Shown one piece after another: positions 62,383 through 64,000 of a stretch of 64,000 bases of DNA (positions are counted from its first letter, which is position 1; each line of letters opens with the position of its first letter). The stretch is from Holothuria scabra (lineage: Eukaryota; Echinodermata; Holothuroidea; Aspidochirotida; Holothuriidae), in assembly GCA_037179385.1 (NCBI GenBank), contig CM074179.1, forward strand, positions 73,893,719-73,957,718. The letters run 5' to 3'. The translations under genes and the position numbers were made by a program. Below the pieces are notes generated by a model. The model was not told the DNA's origin. It saw only the letters and a program-made list of their open reading frames with translations, and ran no database searches.

Positions 62383-64000
62383 TGAAATGATACATCCTTA
62401 CATCAAGTTTAAATGAAATTTGGTCTAGACATATTAAAACACCTCAAACGTATTTTTTCGGCATAATTACTTCCTCTAGGATATCTGATTTTGGAAGTTT
62501 GGAAGATGACTTTTGTACAATTATTAAAAAGTGGTACTAGTTCCCATAGAATCTATGTGCAGTGCGTGGGTAACCCTTCCATAGATATGGGAGGATGTGA
62601 AAGATGAAGTTATCCTCAGATGAAGTTATCCTCAGAAAATAGTGCGGGATATGTCTTTCCAGCTTCCTGAACCATAGGAAACTAGAAGAGGGCCAAAGAA
62701 AACAGTTTTGCTGGAGATGTGTTGTTTTTTCTCATTTAAATGCGCCATTAACACGGAATGTGATCATTTCGTACCGGACTATAGCATTTTTCATGGGAAA
62801 AGGGGAGTGGAAAATATCAATTAGTCACATTTCTTCCTACTGCTTTTATCACAGACCCACAAAGGGTAAGAGTCACAATAACCCACATAAATTGGTATCT
62901 TTTTAATATTTGGTAAATATACCAATTGGACAAAACTAGGATTAATTACAACTGTAAATAAACCGTTAATTTTTGAGTGAAGCGTTTTATCTAAGAGGTA
63001 GTTGACAGAAATTAGAGCAGAATTTTTACATTTTGATATGAAATAGACAGAACACGCTTGGCCGTGAAAGTTATTTGGAATACTTTTAGTATAATATTTA
63101 AAAATATGTCAGAGCAAACTCTTAGTTGGCGCGCAAACAAAATATAAAATGAAACTGTGATATCGTTATCTTCGCTTTAAAAAAATGGTGTAATGAGCAA
63201 AGATCATGAAGTCTTGACAAATTTGATTCTTAAAAAAATGAACGTTGATATAAAAGGTCACACCTAGATGACAAAGGTTGATTATTATAAATAAGAATGA
63301 ACAATGCTGACCTCTCAAGGACATGCTGAGTGTGTTTTCCCTTCATTTTACAGAAGATGAATGTAGGAGACAGATCAGTTGGGTACATTTTAAATACAAT
63401 AAGCATAACCTAAGTGCGTCAAAATTAACCAAATAAAACAGGAGCAGTCTAATCTTTTCACCAAAGAGAACAGAAGCCGATGGAATCTGACCATAACTGA
63501 AGGCTTTGAATTTCTAGCAGATATTTTCCCCATTAGTTCTTTAAGGAGGAAAGAAGCTTATATATAGCTTAATGGCTTGAAGCACAACATGTGTCCAGGA
63601 AGCAAGATAAAAGTGTTTCTTTGTGATGAAAATATCTACCCTCAAAAAAGTAATAAAATATTGAGAAATTATTTAATTTGATGTTTATAAAACAAACTTT
63701 TAGAGAAATTATACACATTGAAGGAAGAAATTTTTTTCCCTCAAATATAACAGGGGGAAACAGTTATCCAACGTCGAAACACTGTCTTTACGTCCCCAAT
63801 TTATTAGTTTGACCCAATCACTGCCATAGTGTATCTAAAACTCGACATACAAGTAATATCTTCCTGTTACGGCCATCACTAAATTGTGTTGTCTAAGCTG
63901 CCTTTAAGTCTCCAAATAACAAGCAATGGAGAATGAAATTTGGAATCAAGTTATTTTACATTTTCCAAGTTTCATTCCAGAGTGGATGAAAATGAAACAT
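62383..64000. other. Intergenic, no gene seen
   Basis: AT-rich non-coding sequence to the window end. Only a 14-base direct repeat (GATGAAGTTATCCTCAG, about 62602-62635) stands out. Confidence 0.5.

Overview
The window looks like an AT-rich nuclear segment from a marine invertebrate animal. Short exons with GT/AG splice sites are scattered in long non-coding DNA. There is no bacterial-style gene packing, and DNA-transposon remnants are dense, many with the hAT-type end CAGTGGCGTAGCTAGG. Recurrent TACTGTA/ACAGTACTGT words and tRNA-headed SINEs fit a deuterostome, and my low-confidence guess is an echinoderm, perhaps a sea cucumber. No conserved housekeeping gene is visible to confirm this. Most of the 64 kb is mobile-element debris, tandem repeats and featureless AT-rich sequence.

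Layout. 0.1-10 kb: a SINE-like fragment, a 1.6-kb hAT-type element with a perfect 8-bp target duplication, a 590-bp TTAG/TTACTTAG array, a 204-bp hAT MITE, a tandem array of about 350-bp units, and a 2.0-kb composite hAT-type element with a perfect 8-bp duplication. 11.9-24.7 kb: a GATC-rich fold-back, then two copies (A and B) of another hAT family. Copy B is split by a 4.6-kb element whose ends carry dozens of AATGG repeats. 24.7-39.2 kb: two arrays of CACATACCAATTTAAA-type repeats with matching outer ends face each other and may bound a 14.5-kb element. Inside this interval are a three-exon gene model (25.9-34.6 kb, one in-frame TAG), a patch of eight copies of TGTGGTGGGACGGAA in both orientations, and an unclassified stretch at 35-37 kb.

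39-43 kb: palindromic transposon-end remnants and a 1,369-bp uninterrupted purine tract made of four ordered blocks (GAA, GGAGAA, GGAGAG, GAG). 43.6-47.5 kb, minus strand: a signal-peptide/Ig-like exon and a transmembrane exon that probably belong to one cell-surface receptor gene. 50-51.6 kb: two fold-back MITEs, one with TTAA target duplications. 52.8-57.5 kb: the 350-bp unit family returns, reversed, around a structure with 186-bp direct repeats, 155-bp inverted repeats and a 1-kb internal duplication. 57.5-64 kb: a SINE, a microsatellite and two weak minus-strand coding candidates.

Functional interplay between genes cannot be inferred. Only two genes are supported at all, one as a complete exon chain and one in part. 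The main biology visible is layered transposon insertion and repeat expansion.
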